Shown here piece by piece: positions 1 to 8,376 of a stretch of 41,535 nucleotides of DNA. Position numbers and translations under genes: made by a program. Each line of letters opens with the position of its first letter. Within the stretch, counting starts at the first letter, position 1. Source of the DNA: Aurantibacter sp042094015 (lineage in GTDB: Bacteria; Bacteroidota; Bacteroidia; Flavobacteriales; Flavobacteriaceae); contig NZ_JBELDZ010000014.1 in NCBI RefSeq assembly GCF_042094015.1, positions 1 to 41,535 of the forward strand, given 5' to 3'. Under the pieces are notes generated by a model. It worked only from the letters and a program-made list of their open reading frames with translations, ran no database searches and was not told the origin of the DNA.

Positions 1-32
1 CTTTTTACATTTTATATCTATTTTTAAAACCA

Positions 33-944
33 ATGTTAAAAGTTCAAAATCTTACTTTTTCTTACACAAAACAACCTGTTTTAACTAGTTTAAATTTTAC
101 AGTTAAACAAGGTGAACATTTAGCTCTTATTGGCGAAAGCGGTTGTGGAAAAAGCACACTTTTAGAACTCATTTATGGCGAATACGATTTAAATGAAGGA
201 CACATTTTTTGGAAAAAAATAGAAATATTAGGACCAAAACACAATTTAGTAGTTGGTTACGATTTTACGAAATACGTGTCACAAGAATTTGATTTAATGC
301 CTTTTACTACGGTTGAAGAAAATATAGGGAAATTCTTATCTAATTTTTACCCTAAAGAAAAGAAGACACGTACTGCAGAACTTATAAAAGTAGTAGAATT
401 AGAAGCTGTAGCAAAAACCAAAGTAAAATTACTAAGCGGCGGACAAAAACAACGTGTTGCTTTAGCTAGAGCTTTAGCTAAAGAACCCGAATTACTTTTA
501 TTAGACGAGCCTTTTAGCCATATAGATAACTTTAAAAAACAATCTTTAAGACGAAGTGTTTTTAGATATTTAAAGGAGAAGAATATCACTTGTATTGTTG
601 CAACTCATGATAAAAATGATGTATTAGGTTTTGCAGATCAGATCATGTTTTTAAATAATAAGAAAATTGAAATTAAAGGCGATCCAAAAAATTTATATTC
701 TAATCCAAAAACACCTTTAATTGCTTCATTTTTTGGAGAGTTTAATATTATAAATAATCAAATAATTTACGCGCATCAAATTAAAACTGTTGATAATTCT
801 AACTTAAAAGCAGTTGTTTTAGAGTCTTATTTTAATGGTAGAAACTATTTAATAAAAGCAAAATTAAGTTCTGAAATTGTTTTTTTTGAGCATAATAAAA
901 CATTGCAAAAAAATGATTCCATTTGTTTAAAAATTAACCTTTAG
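33..944 (+). CDS. ABC transporter ATP-binding protein
   Basis: This is the nucleotide-binding subunit of an ABC transporter; it hydrolyses ATP at the inner face of the membrane to drive a partner permease. The 303-residue protein has Walker A GESGCGKST (34-42), a Q-loop glutamine near 84, signature LSGGQ (134-138), Walker B LLLLDEP (154-160) and the H-loop histidine in ATHD (190-193). Residues from about 235 to the end form an extra C-terminal region of the kind that is a regulatory or TOBE-like domain in importer ATPases such as PotA or FbpC; I cannot confirm that fold. No permease gene lies in the window; one could lie left of position 1. The ATG at 33 is close to the window edge, so its promoter is only partly visible. 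The ATPase assignment is certain; substrate and direction of transport are unknown. Confidence 0.93.
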   Translation: MLKVQNLTFSYTKQPVLTSLNFTVKQGEHLALIGESGCGKSTLLELIYGEYDLNEGHIFWKKIEILGPKHNLVVGYDFTKYVSQEFDLMPFTTVEENIGKFLSNFYPKEKKTRTAELIKVVELEAVAKTKVKLLSGGQKQRVALARALAKEPELLLLDEPFSHIDNFKKQSLRRSVFRYLKEKNITCIVATHDKNDVLGFADQIMFLNNKKIEIKGDPKNLYSNPKTPLIASFFGEFNIINNQIIYAHQIKTVDNSNLKAVVLESYFNGRNYLIKAKLSSEIVFFEHNKTLQKNDSICLKINL

Positions 945-1013
945 TTCTATAGTTGTCTTTTTTGAAATGTTGCAGATACTTTTTCGTCTAATAGTTATCA
1001 TAATTAGAAAAAA

Positions 1014-1289
1014 ATGAAAAACACGCCAACAATCAAGCTTTTTGGTACACATAACTGTCATAAAACACAGTGTTATATGGCTTTCTTTGACAACATTAAA
1101 ACACCTTATTTATTTTTGGATGTTTCAAACGAGAATAATACCGATGAATTGAGAAGGCTTTATACAAATAGAAGGCTTAATTTTCCAACAATTACCATTG
1201 GTGATAAAAAACTAAGAAATCCTAACGGTACTGATTTAAATAAGTGGATTACTAAATCAATTACAACACCTCAACAATATCAAAACTAG
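1014..1289 (+). CDS. Glutaredoxin-like thiol/disulfide protein
   Basis: A small 91-residue protein with a glutaredoxin/thioredoxin-like pattern: a beta strand IKLFGT (7-12), a cysteine at 15 starting C-H-K-T with a second cysteine at 20, and the cis-proline segment NFPTITIG (residues 56-63) that completes the active site in glutaredoxins. The classical motif is CPYC or CxxS; here the second position of the motif is Thr18, so it would be a monothiol-type variant, or it may pair Cys15 with Cys20. Substrates are unknown; glutathione- or protein-disulfide exchange in the cytosol is the family role. It follows the ABC ATPase after 69 bp, and its last 29 bp overlap the convergent Gre-like gene on the other strand. 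The fold assignment is moderately sure; the activity is not. Confidence 0.7.
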   Translation: MKNTPTIKLFGTHNCHKTQCYMAFFDNIKTPYLFLDVSNENNTDELRRLYTNRRLNFPTITIGDKKLRNPNGTDLNKWITKSITTPQQYQN

Positions 1290-1722
1290 TTCCTCTAAAA
1301 GTAATAGTATCTCCTACTGTTTTACCAAGAAGTAATAATCCAATTGGTGTATTTGGAGAAATAGCATAAAAAGTGTCTTTTTCAAAAGTTAACTCACCAG
1401 AACTAATAGCTATAAAATAATTGGCTTTTGTTGTAATAACAACACTACCTAAGCCAATAATAGTTTTTGAAAAATACTCTGGATTTATTTTTGAAAGTGT
1501 GACTTGAATTTTTTGAATTTCTGAGAGTTGATTTCCAGATTTTTCACGTTCTAACTGCACCATTGCTCTTCCTGTTTCGTGCTTATCTCCTGCGCTACTT
1601 TTTGTTTCACTTTGTAAACTCTGCTGTAAGTCGTCTATTATAGTTTTAACAGTTTTTAAGCGCACATCTAAATTCTCTTTACACAATGCTAGTAGTTGAG
1701 TTTTTATGGCTTTATTTCTCAT
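1261..1722 (-). CDS. GreA/GreB-family transcription factor-like protein
   Basis: A 153-residue protein with Gre architecture. The N-terminal half is a charged helical hairpin with the acidic-tip-like segment SSAGDKHETGRAM (42-54, with Asp46 and Glu49 placed like the catalytic acidic pair of GreA). The C-terminal half is an FKBP-like domain ending in ISPNTPIGLLLLGKTVGD (121-138). Gre factors enter the RNA polymerase secondary channel and stimulate cleavage of backtracked RNA. This form is shorter and more divergent than GreA, so cleavage activity is not assured and it could be a Gre-like polymerase regulator. From memory, short relatives are sometimes labelled 3-oxoacyl-ACP synthase in databases, which this sequence does not support. 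Its ATG lies inside the end of mtgA (11-bp overlap), so it is probably the last gene of a three-gene minus-strand operon. Confidence 0.75.
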   Translation of the reverse strand: MRNKAIKTQLLALCKENLDVRLKTVKTIIDDLQQSLQSETKSSAGDKHETGRAMVQLEREKSGNQLSEIQKIQVTLSKINPEYFSKTIIGLGSVVITTKANYFIAISSGELTFEKDTFYAISPNTPIGLLLLGKTVGDTITFRGTSFDIVEVL

Positions 1723-2410
1723 TTTTAACGTTCTTTTTTGGAAGTTTTAAAGGTCCATAATAATTCATTTGTTTAACAATCCAACTTTTTCTTTTAGAGA
1801 TATAATTTGTTGCTGGATTGGCTTTATATGTTCTTGGATTTGGTAAAATAGAAGCAATTGCAGCTGCTTGATAATTATTTAATTTTTTAGCTGTGGTTTT
1901 AAACCAATATTGAGATGCTGCTTCTGCTCCGTAAACACCTTTTCCCATTTCTATACTGTTTAAATAAACTTCCAAAATGCGTTCCTTGCCCCAAATAAGC
2001 TCAATTAAAAACGTAAAGTAAGTTTCTAAACCTTTACGTAACCAACTTCTGTTTGGCCACAAAAAAACGTTTTTAGCAGTTTGTTGACTAATAGTGCTTC
2101 CGCCTCTTATACGTTTTCCTTTTTGGTTGTTTTTATAAGCTTTTTCTATGGCATTAATATCAAACCCATTATGATGCAAAAATTTTTGGTCTTCACTACA
2201 AATAACTGCTTTTTTTAAGTGGACTGATATATCTTTAAACTCAACCCAACTATGTTTAATAGATTTGGTTTTGCTGTCATCTTCCGCATAACGAATTAAC
2301 ATTAGTGGCGTATAAAAAACAGGAACAAATTTATAAACCACAACTAATCCTACAGTAAACACAACAAACCAAAAACAGCATTTTATAATAAAAGTAAAAA
2401 AACGTTTCAT
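1712..2410 (-). CDS. mtgA: Monofunctional peptidoglycan glycosyltransferase MtgA
   Basis: A GT51 glycosyltransferase that polymerises lipid II into glycan strands without a transpeptidase domain. It has an N-terminal membrane anchor (about residues 9-30) and all the family motifs in order: SEDQKFLHHNGFD (72-84) with catalytic Glu73, RGGSTISQQTAKN (102-114), RKGLE (125-129), and KERILEVYLNSIEMGKGVYG (142-161). The length of 232 residues is normal for MtgA and excludes a bifunctional class A penicillin-binding protein. It acts on the periplasmic face of the inner membrane. It starts 7 bp after the FAD oxidoreductase and overlaps the Gre-like gene by 11 bp, so the three are probably co-transcribed. 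The identification is very sure. Confidence 0.95.
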   Translation of the reverse strand: MKRFFTFIIKCCFWFVVFTVGLVVVYKFVPVFYTPLMLIRYAEDDSKTKSIKHSWVEFKDISVHLKKAVICSEDQKFLHHNGFDINAIEKAYKNNQKGKRIRGGSTISQQTAKNVFLWPNRSWLRKGLETYFTFLIELIWGKERILEVYLNSIEMGKGVYGAEAASQYWFKTTAKKLNNYQAAAIASILPNPRTYKANPATNYISKRKSWIVKQMNYYGPLKLPKKNVKNEK

Positions 2411-2417
2411 TCAAAAA

Positions 2418-3533
2418 TTAATCTAATAAATCGGCTAATTCTTTACCAACTAAACTACCAATTGCAATTCCCATTCCGCCTAATCTAACACCACAAAACA
2501 CGTTATTAGAAATTTGTTTTACAATAGGTTTTTTTTGAGAACCTACGCCCATAATTCCGCTCCAACGTAAATCTATTTCAAAATCAACTTTAGGTAAAAT
2601 AGTAGTTTTTAAAAGTTCTTCTAGCTTATTTTGAATTAACGCTGTTTGGTTAAAACTAGTTGTTTCTTCAGCTTTAAAATCAAGATTTCGTCCGCCACCT
2701 AAAAGAATTCGATTATTAATATTTCTAAAATAATAGTACCCTTGTTCTAAATGAAATGTGCCTTTTACCTTTAAATCTTTTATTGGTTTAGTGATTAGCA
2801 CCTGAGCTCTTGCAGGTTTTACGGTTTCGTTTAATAACTGTGATGCAAATCCGTTTGTTGCTACTAATACTTTTGATGCTTTTAAAGTGAAATGATTTGT
2901 TTTAATATCAACAGAATCGTTATTGTCTTCAAAAGCTTCAACTGAAATATTATTTAAAATCTTAATATCTTTTTTAATGGCTAGTTTCAGTAATGAATTC
3001 ATCATTTTTCCGGTATCAATCTGTCCTTCAAATCGATTAAAAAACAACTGGTTATTTACGTTTTCAAACCCGAAAGCATTTTCAACTTCATTAAAAACGT
3101 CTTTCTTAAAAATAGGTTTTAAAATATGATTGATATGGTTTTTATGAAACTGACATTCTTCAAACAAGAAATTATCATTACTTGGAAATAGTTCATAGCC
3201 ACCATAAGATTTATATTTCAGTTTTTTATCACCAACAGTTTCTCTTAACACGTGCAAACCTTTTAAACGTTGAATAACTAATTCTATAACCTCAGCTTCA
3301 GAATGTGTTTTTAAATCGTCGATAAGTTCTGTTAAACTTCCAAAACAAGCAAAACCTGCGTTTTTAGTACTTGCTCCTTGAGGTAAAACACCTTTTTCTA
3401 AAATTACAATCTTAGCTTTTGGTTGTTTTTTTCTTATTTGTAATGCGCAATTAAGCCCAACTATTCCGCTACCAACAATAGCATAGTCTATATCTGAAAG
3501 CCAATTTTTATGTTCCCAATAACTATAATTCAT
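2418..3533 (-). CDS. FAD-dependent oxidoreductase (DAO family)
   Basis: A 371-residue flavoenzyme of the D-amino-acid-oxidase/glycine-oxidase superfamily. The dinucleotide-binding motif GSGIVG sits at residues 21-26 and is followed by an acidic strand end (VILEKG). The C-terminus has the usual flavin-contact segment GVRLGGMGIAIGS near the end. Members oxidise amines or amino acids; the substrate here is not visible. I chose the ATG at 3533: an in-frame TTG at 3548 would add five residues (MFLVV), but those codons run out of the U-tract of the upstream terminator and the protein starts naturally at MNYSYWEHKNW. It heads the operon with mtgA and the Gre-like gene. The superfamily is sure; the reaction is unknown. 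Confidence 0.85.
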   Translation of the reverse strand: MNYSYWEHKNWLSDIDYAIVGSGIVGLNCALQIRKKQPKAKIVILEKGVLPQGASTKNAGFACFGSLTELIDDLKTHSEAEVIELVIQRLKGLHVLRETVGDKKLKYKSYGGYELFPSNDNFLFEECQFHKNHINHILKPIFKKDVFNEVENAFGFENVNNQLFFNRFEGQIDTGKMMNSLLKLAIKKDIKILNNISVEAFEDNNDSVDIKTNHFTLKASKVLVATNGFASQLLNETVKPARAQVLITKPIKDLKVKGTFHLEQGYYYFRNINNRILLGGGRNLDFKAEETTSFNQTALIQNKLEELLKTTILPKVDFEIDLRWSGIMGVGSQKKPIVKQISNNVFCGVRLGGMGIAIGSLVGKELADLLD

Positions 3534-3551
3534 AACCACAAGAAACAAAAA

Positions 3552-3583
3552 AAAACCTTAATAGAAATAACTATTAAGGTTTT
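3552..3583 (-). terminator. Intrinsic terminator of the S8 peptidase gene
   Basis: A perfect 13-bp inverted repeat, AAAACCTTAATAG (3552-3564) and CTATTAAGGTTTT (3571-3583), with a 6-nt loop. Read on the minus strand it is followed by a continuous T-run. It lies 27 bp past the stop of the subtilisin-like gene and immediately before the FAD oxidoreductase start, so it separates two minus-strand operons. Confidence 0.85.
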
Positions 3584-3609
3584 AAAATTATACGTTTTTT
3601 ATATATGAA

Positions 3610-5220
3610 TTATTGTATCATACTTGCCATAATTAAGGCGTTATATGCATTAACTATTTTACCAGATTTACATAACTCTGCAAATGGTCTAACATCTTCT
3701 CCATTACCACCAACAACTACTTTAGAGTGAATTGGAACTCCAGAATTTAAAATAACTTGCTTTACTTGTGCAGCTGTTAATTTTGGATATTGAGACCAAA
3801 CTAATGCTGCAACTCCAGCAACTCCAGGAGAAGCCATACTTGTTCCACTAATAGATTTATATTCGTTTTCTGGAAATGTTGAATAAATTTGAGCTCCTGG
3901 AGCAAATACGTCTACATTTTTTTGACCATAATTAGAAAATCTAGCTACCATATCTGTTCCGTATTTTGGACCTAATGCACCAACACGGATATAAGTATTT
4001 GATATTTCTGCTCCACCAGTATTATCGTCTGGAAAATTAAGTCCTAAATCTACATCTTTACTATCATTTCCTGCTGCGTGTACAAAAATTACATTATTAT
4101 CGCTTGCATATTTAATTGCATCTCTAACCCATTCACTTTGTTGAGAAAATGATTTACCAAAACTTCCGTTTATAATATTTGCACCATTATCTACTGCATA
4201 ACGAATTCCTTTTGCAACATCTTTATCGTACTCATCTCCATTTGGTACTACACGAACACTCATTAATTCTGCGTTGTTTGCAATACCATTTGCTCCTATC
4301 CCATTATTTCGCTCAGCTAAAATAATTCCAGCTACGTGTGTTCCATGTGATTCAGATTTTTTGATTTGCTTTACATTTGCATTTCCATAACCAGGTTTAT
4401 CGTTAAAATCGTTTGGATTATCTCCAGTTTTACGTCCTGAAAAGTCTGGGTTTAAATGTGTATTTAAACGCTCTACTATACCATCTAAAGCACCTTTTAA
4501 CTCTTCTTTAGCTTGTTGTACACTTTCTAATCCAAAGCCATTCATTTGTGCCGCTACAGCTTTATGCTTTAATAAATCCTCATCTTTTGTATCAAGATTT
4601 TTTACTTCGTCGTTTGTATAATCGGCTTTACCAAAGTATTTAGTAAATGCAGCATCTGCATCTTTTAAAGCTGCATAGATTTGTTCGTAGCGTTGTTTTG
4701 TTGGTTCCATTTGTGCGCGATCTTTTTCTAAAGCTGCTTTAGCTTCAGCAAAACGATGTGCATTAGCATCTCCTGTTGCAACAATACGGGTCATTTCTAA
4801 TTGCTCGTCGTAGGCTTCACCTAAAAAGTTCCATCCGTGAATATCATCGATGTAACCATTTTTATCATCATCAATTCCGTTTCCTGGAATCTCTTTACTA
4901 TTTGTCCAAAGTACGCCATCTAAATCTTCATGATCAATGTCTATTCCTGAATCTATAACAGCAACTATAATTTTCTTACCTTTTTTGTCTTTTACTATTT
5001 CTGTATAAGCTTTATCTACACTCATTCCAGGAATAGTATCTTTTACTAGATCTAAATGTCCCCAATTGTGCTTTTCAGCTTCAGTTAATTCTTGTTCTTT
5101 AATTGGTGTGTTATCAATATTTGTAATTGGTGTTGATAAAATCTCTGTAGATCCACCACAACTTGATAAAATAGCTGCAACTACTGCAGAGAATAGGATT
5201 GGTTTGTTAATAAATTTCAT
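3610..5220 (-). CDS. Subtilisin-like (S8) serine peptidase, lipoprotein
   Basis: A 536-residue S8 serine endopeptidase exported as a lipoprotein: the signal peptide ends in the lipobox LSSC with Cys21. The catalytic triad is Asp90 in VIDSGID, His292 in SHGTHVAG and Ser461 in SGTSMASP, with the oxyanion-hole Asn385 in AAGN. An acidic loop GIDDDKNGYIDD (115-126) looks like a calcium site. Between the Asp and His blocks lies an insertion of about 150 residues (about 132-285), rich in Ala, Lys, Glu and Gln and probably helical, which makes the catalytic domain much longer than classical subtilisin. It begins 9 bp after the MBL-fold gene, so the two form an operon, and it ends at a strong terminator. 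The peptidase call is very sure; the substrate is unknown. Confidence 0.95.
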   Translation of the reverse strand: MKFINKPILFSAVVAAILSSCGGSTEILSTPITNIDNTPIKEQELTEAEKHNWGHLDLVKDTIPGMSVDKAYTEIVKDKKGKKIIVAVIDSGIDIDHEDLDGVLWTNSKEIPGNGIDDDKNGYIDDIHGWNFLGEAYDEQLEMTRIVATGDANAHRFAEAKAALEKDRAQMEPTKQRYEQIYAALKDADAAFTKYFGKADYTNDEVKNLDTKDEDLLKHKAVAAQMNGFGLESVQQAKEELKGALDGIVERLNTHLNPDFSGRKTGDNPNDFNDKPGYGNANVKQIKKSESHGTHVAGIILAERNNGIGANGIANNAELMSVRVVPNGDEYDKDVAKGIRYAVDNGANIINGSFGKSFSQQSEWVRDAIKYASDNNVIFVHAAGNDSKDVDLGLNFPDDNTGGAEISNTYIRVGALGPKYGTDMVARFSNYGQKNVDVFAPGAQIYSTFPENEYKSISGTSMASPGVAGVAALVWSQYPKLTAAQVKQVILNSGVPIHSKVVVGGNGEDVRPFAELCKSGKIVNAYNALIMASMIQ

Positions 5221-5229
5221 AATATATAT

Positions 5230-6090
5230 TTAGTTAAAAATGTCTTGACACGTAAAGGTTTCTTTTAATCTTACGCCTTTTTCAGTGTGTTTTACGGTTA
5301 TAATTTCGTTATGTGCATCATGTTCTAAAAACAAATAAAATTCGTTATCTGCTGCCATATTTAAAAAACGCTCTTTTTCGTCTAAAGTTAGTAGTGGTCT
5401 TGTATCATATCCCATTACAAATGGTAGTGGTAAATTACCTACAGTTGGTAATAAATCTGCCATAAAGCAAATGGTTTTTCCTTTGTAATTAATCATTGGA
5501 ATCATTTGTTTCTCTGTATGACCATTTGCAAAAAAAATATCAAATCCTAATGCTGAATTTTTTAAAATATCGTTATCAGGAACTTCAGTAAATTTTAATT
5601 GTCCACATTCCTCCATTGGTAAAATGTTTTCTTTTAAAAACGAAGCAACTTCGCGTCTATTAGGCTCTGTTGCCCATTTCCAGTGATTTTTATTAGACCA
5701 AAAATGTGCGTTTTTAAATGCCGGCTGTAAAACTGTACCGTCTTTATTATATTCTATACTTCCACCACAATGATCGAAGTGTAAATGCGTCATAAAAACA
5801 TCTGTAATATCATCACGATGAAAACCTACTGCTTTTAATGATTTATCAATAGAATCGTCTCCATACAAATTATAGTGACCATAAAATTTATCAGACTGTT
5901 TGTTTCCCATTCCTGTATCGATTAAAGTTAATCGATTACCATCTTCTATTAATAAACATCGAGCAGCAATATCTATCATATTGTTACTGTCTGCAGGATT
6001 TGTTCTAGTCCATAAAGATTTAGGAACTACACCAAACATTGCACCACCATCTAATTTAAAATGTCCTGATTGAATAGGATATAATTTCAT
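5230..6090 (-). CDS. MBL-fold metallo-hydrolase
   Basis: A 286-residue metallo-beta-lactamase-fold hydrolase. The metal-binding motif THLHFDH (101-107) gives His102, His104, Asp106 and His107; His191 in NGHTEKQ and Asp212 in FMADLLP fill the remaining di-zinc ligand positions, and a late EHDAH (256-260) matches the last ligand region. There is no signal peptide, so it is probably cytosolic. The size and motif spacing resemble the lactonase/MlrB-like branch, but the substrate cannot be named from sequence. It is the first gene of an operon with the S8 peptidase (9-bp gap) and follows the SulP gene after 54 bp. Confidence 0.88.
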   Translation of the reverse strand: MKLYPIQSGHFKLDGGAMFGVVPKSLWTRTNPADSNNMIDIAARCLLIEDGNRLTLIDTGMGNKQSDKFYGHYNLYGDDSIDKSLKAVGFHRDDITDVFMTHLHFDHCGGSIEYNKDGTVLQPAFKNAHFWSNKNHWKWATEPNRREVASFLKENILPMEECGQLKFTEVPDNDILKNSALGFDIFFANGHTEKQMIPMINYKGKTICFMADLLPTVGNLPLPFVMGYDTRPLLTLDEKERFLNMAADNEFYLFLEHDAHNEIITVKHTEKGVRLKETFTCQDIFN

Positions 6091-6144
6091 AATTTATGCA
6101 AATTATGAAATTATGAAAAGAATGATACTATTTTTTGGAATTTA

Positions 6145-8376
6145 TTAACGTAAAAAAGGTTCTTTTTCACTTTCTATTACAGAATCAAGAATTAGGTCTC
6201 GTAATTGTTTTCCAAAATATAATAATGCTTTAATTTCTTTTAAACTTGCCACGCGTTCTTTAGAAAAAATAAGTAATGATTTTCCATTAGATTCAACATG
6301 ATAATAAGGATTACTTTCGAAAAAGTGAACCAGCTCATTAGAAAAAAACTGCTTAATTTGCTGCGAGTTTTTACCTAATAAATAAAAACGCTTAGAGAAA
6401 TCTGGATGTTTATCAACATTTATATCTGTATAACCTGCAAACGCATAAGCCTTTTCTAAAAAACCTTCTTTATCTAGTGTAAATTCAGGAATGTTTTTAT
6501 ATAAATCTAAATAAAACATCGTAGATCTAATGGTTTCTTTGGCAATAAACTCACCTTCAGAATATTCTAAATCGAAAATTTTAGCACCACATTTTTCGTC
6601 TAATAAATGATTATGTGAAAATCTTGTTTTTTTTGTTTTAAAATACTCAAATGGTTCTAAAAAATCCAAAGATTTATTCTTTTTAGATATATAGTTTAAT
6701 TCAAAATCTTCTGCAAAAGCCTCTAAGCTATTTTGCCTTCTTGTTAAACTTTTCTTGATTATGTTAGGAACAGGCAACATCCGTTTTAAAGCGAATGGAT
6801 GCTCGGTTTTACTATCATGCATATCCAAACCAATAATTTCAAAATGACCACCTTTTTTATGAAATGTATCTTGATAATTACTTAGGTTTTCCATAACCGT
6901 ATCGTCTACAAACTCACACATAGAAAAATCTACAATAACATCTAAATGTTCTGGAATAGCATTAATACGTTCTTTTAATTTATAGAAATTTAAAAAACTA
7001 CAAAAATGCTTTACACTTATAAAATAACTGTCGTTATTATCATGTTCTTGATACATTAAAACATTAGGTTTTAATATGTTTTTGGCAAACAAATTAAAAC
7101 TTTTATTAACTAAAGTATGTAAAATAAACGTGGCAATTATCCCCGCTAAAATACCTTGAATTAAACCGATTAAAAGTGTTGTAAATAATGTAACAAAGAA
7201 AATTACCAATTGTCCTTTTCCAATGCGCAAAATTTTCCCTAATTGATTTGGGTTTGCAAGTTTGTAACCTGTATAAACTAAAATAGCCATTAAGGCAGGT
7301 AAAGGAATTCTTGTTAATTGTGTACTAAATAATACTATAAATAACACTAAAAAGAATGCGTGGAAAAAGTTAGAAGATCTATTACTTCCACCATTATTAA
7401 CATTTACAGAACTTCTTGCTATTACGGTAACTACATTTAATCCACCTAAAAGCCCACTTGCAACTGTTGCTAGGCCTAAAGCTTTTAAGTCTTTATTTAC
7501 ATTAGAACGTCTTTTATCTACATCTAATTTATCTACTGCTTTAATACTTAATAACGATTCTATACTTGCTATTAAAGTCAATGAAACAACACTTAACCAA
7601 AAGGTTAAAGAATTAATTTTACTAAAATCTATACTAGGTAGTTCAGATATGATTTGATCTGCTGTCGGAATTCCAGAAATCATATATTCTTCTGCTATTG
7701 GATTTGGCAACTTTAAGACTAGTTCAAAATAATAACTTAAACCAATAGATAACATTACGATCCACATTGGAGCAGGTACTAATTGAAAATATTTATTTCT
7801 AATCTTAGAATAAAATATCATAATTAGCAAACTTAATACTCCTGCTAAAGCAGCATAAAGCAAGCTTCTATTTTCAAAATGAAATACGTTTATAATGGCA
7901 TTAGGGATTTCTAATAGATAATCTACTGTAGTATCACGTTTTATTTTGTGCGCTACCATAATATGAAACTGTTTTCCAAGAATAATTAATCCAATAGCGG
8001 CTAACATTCCTTGTATAGCAGAGTTTGGAAAAAAATCTGCCAACTTCCCCATTCTAAGAAATCCTAAAATAAGCAATAAGGCTCCAGAACAAATTATTGC
8101 GGCATAAGCACTTTCTAATCCTAAAGTTGAAATAGCAACTAATAACACACCAACTAATCCATTTCCTGGACCGGTAATTGTAACATTACTTCCTCCAAGA
8201 ATTGATACTATTATTCCACCAACAACTGCTGCAATTATTCCAGCGATTGGTGGTGCATCACTAGCCATAGCCAGACCTAAACCTAGAGGTAAAGCTATAA
8301 GGCTTACTACAAATCCTGAAAAAATATTTTTAGGTAAGCTTTTAAAAAAAATTACTATGTTGCTTTTTGGACTCAT
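6145..8376 (-). CDS. SulP-family anion transporter with STAS-like domain and C-terminal extension
   Basis: A 743-residue inner-membrane transporter of the SulP/SLC26 family, which carries sulfate, bicarbonate or related anions. Residues about 15-430 hold the hydrophobic core with SulP-type segments such as SLIALPLGLGLAMASDAPP (25-43) and TITGPGNGLVG (66-76). Residues about 450-540 form a STAS-like domain (LDVIVDFSMCEFVDD, 478-492). The remaining 200 residues (about 545-743) are soluble and not part of a standard SulP protein; I cannot name that domain. The start codon overlaps the stop of the upstream stress-protein gene in an ATGA, so translation is coupled. The family is sure. Bicarbonate or sulfate is a guess, and there is no carbonic anhydrase gene nearby to favour bicarbonate. 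Confidence 0.92.
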   Translation of the reverse strand: MSPKSNIVIFFKSLPKNIFSGFVVSLIALPLGLGLAMASDAPPIAGIIAAVVGGIIVSILGGSNVTITGPGNGLVGVLLVAISTLGLESAYAAIICSGALLLILGFLRMGKLADFFPNSAIQGMLAAIGLIILGKQFHIMVAHKIKRDTTVDYLLEIPNAIINVFHFENRSLLYAALAGVLSLLIMIFYSKIRNKYFQLVPAPMWIVMLSIGLSYYFELVLKLPNPIAEEYMISGIPTADQIISELPSIDFSKINSLTFWLSVVSLTLIASIESLLSIKAVDKLDVDKRRSNVNKDLKALGLATVASGLLGGLNVVTVIARSSVNVNNGGSNRSSNFFHAFFLVLFIVLFSTQLTRIPLPALMAILVYTGYKLANPNQLGKILRIGKGQLVIFFVTLFTTLLIGLIQGILAGIIATFILHTLVNKSFNLFAKNILKPNVLMYQEHDNNDSYFISVKHFCSFLNFYKLKERINAIPEHLDVIVDFSMCEFVDDTVMENLSNYQDTFHKKGGHFEIIGLDMHDSKTEHPFALKRMLPVPNIIKKSLTRRQNSLEAFAEDFELNYISKKNKSLDFLEPFEYFKTKKTRFSHNHLLDEKCGAKIFDLEYSEGEFIAKETIRSTMFYLDLYKNIPEFTLDKEGFLEKAYAFAGYTDINVDKHPDFSKRFYLLGKNSQQIKQFFSNELVHFFESNPYYHVESNGKSLLIFSKERVASLKEIKALLYFGKQLRDLILDSVIESEKEPFLR

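Noticed and set aside
8150..8376. A bicarbonate transporter (BicA) name for the SulP gene
   Set aside because: The family signature is clear, but no carbonic anhydrase or other context supports bicarbonate over sulfate.
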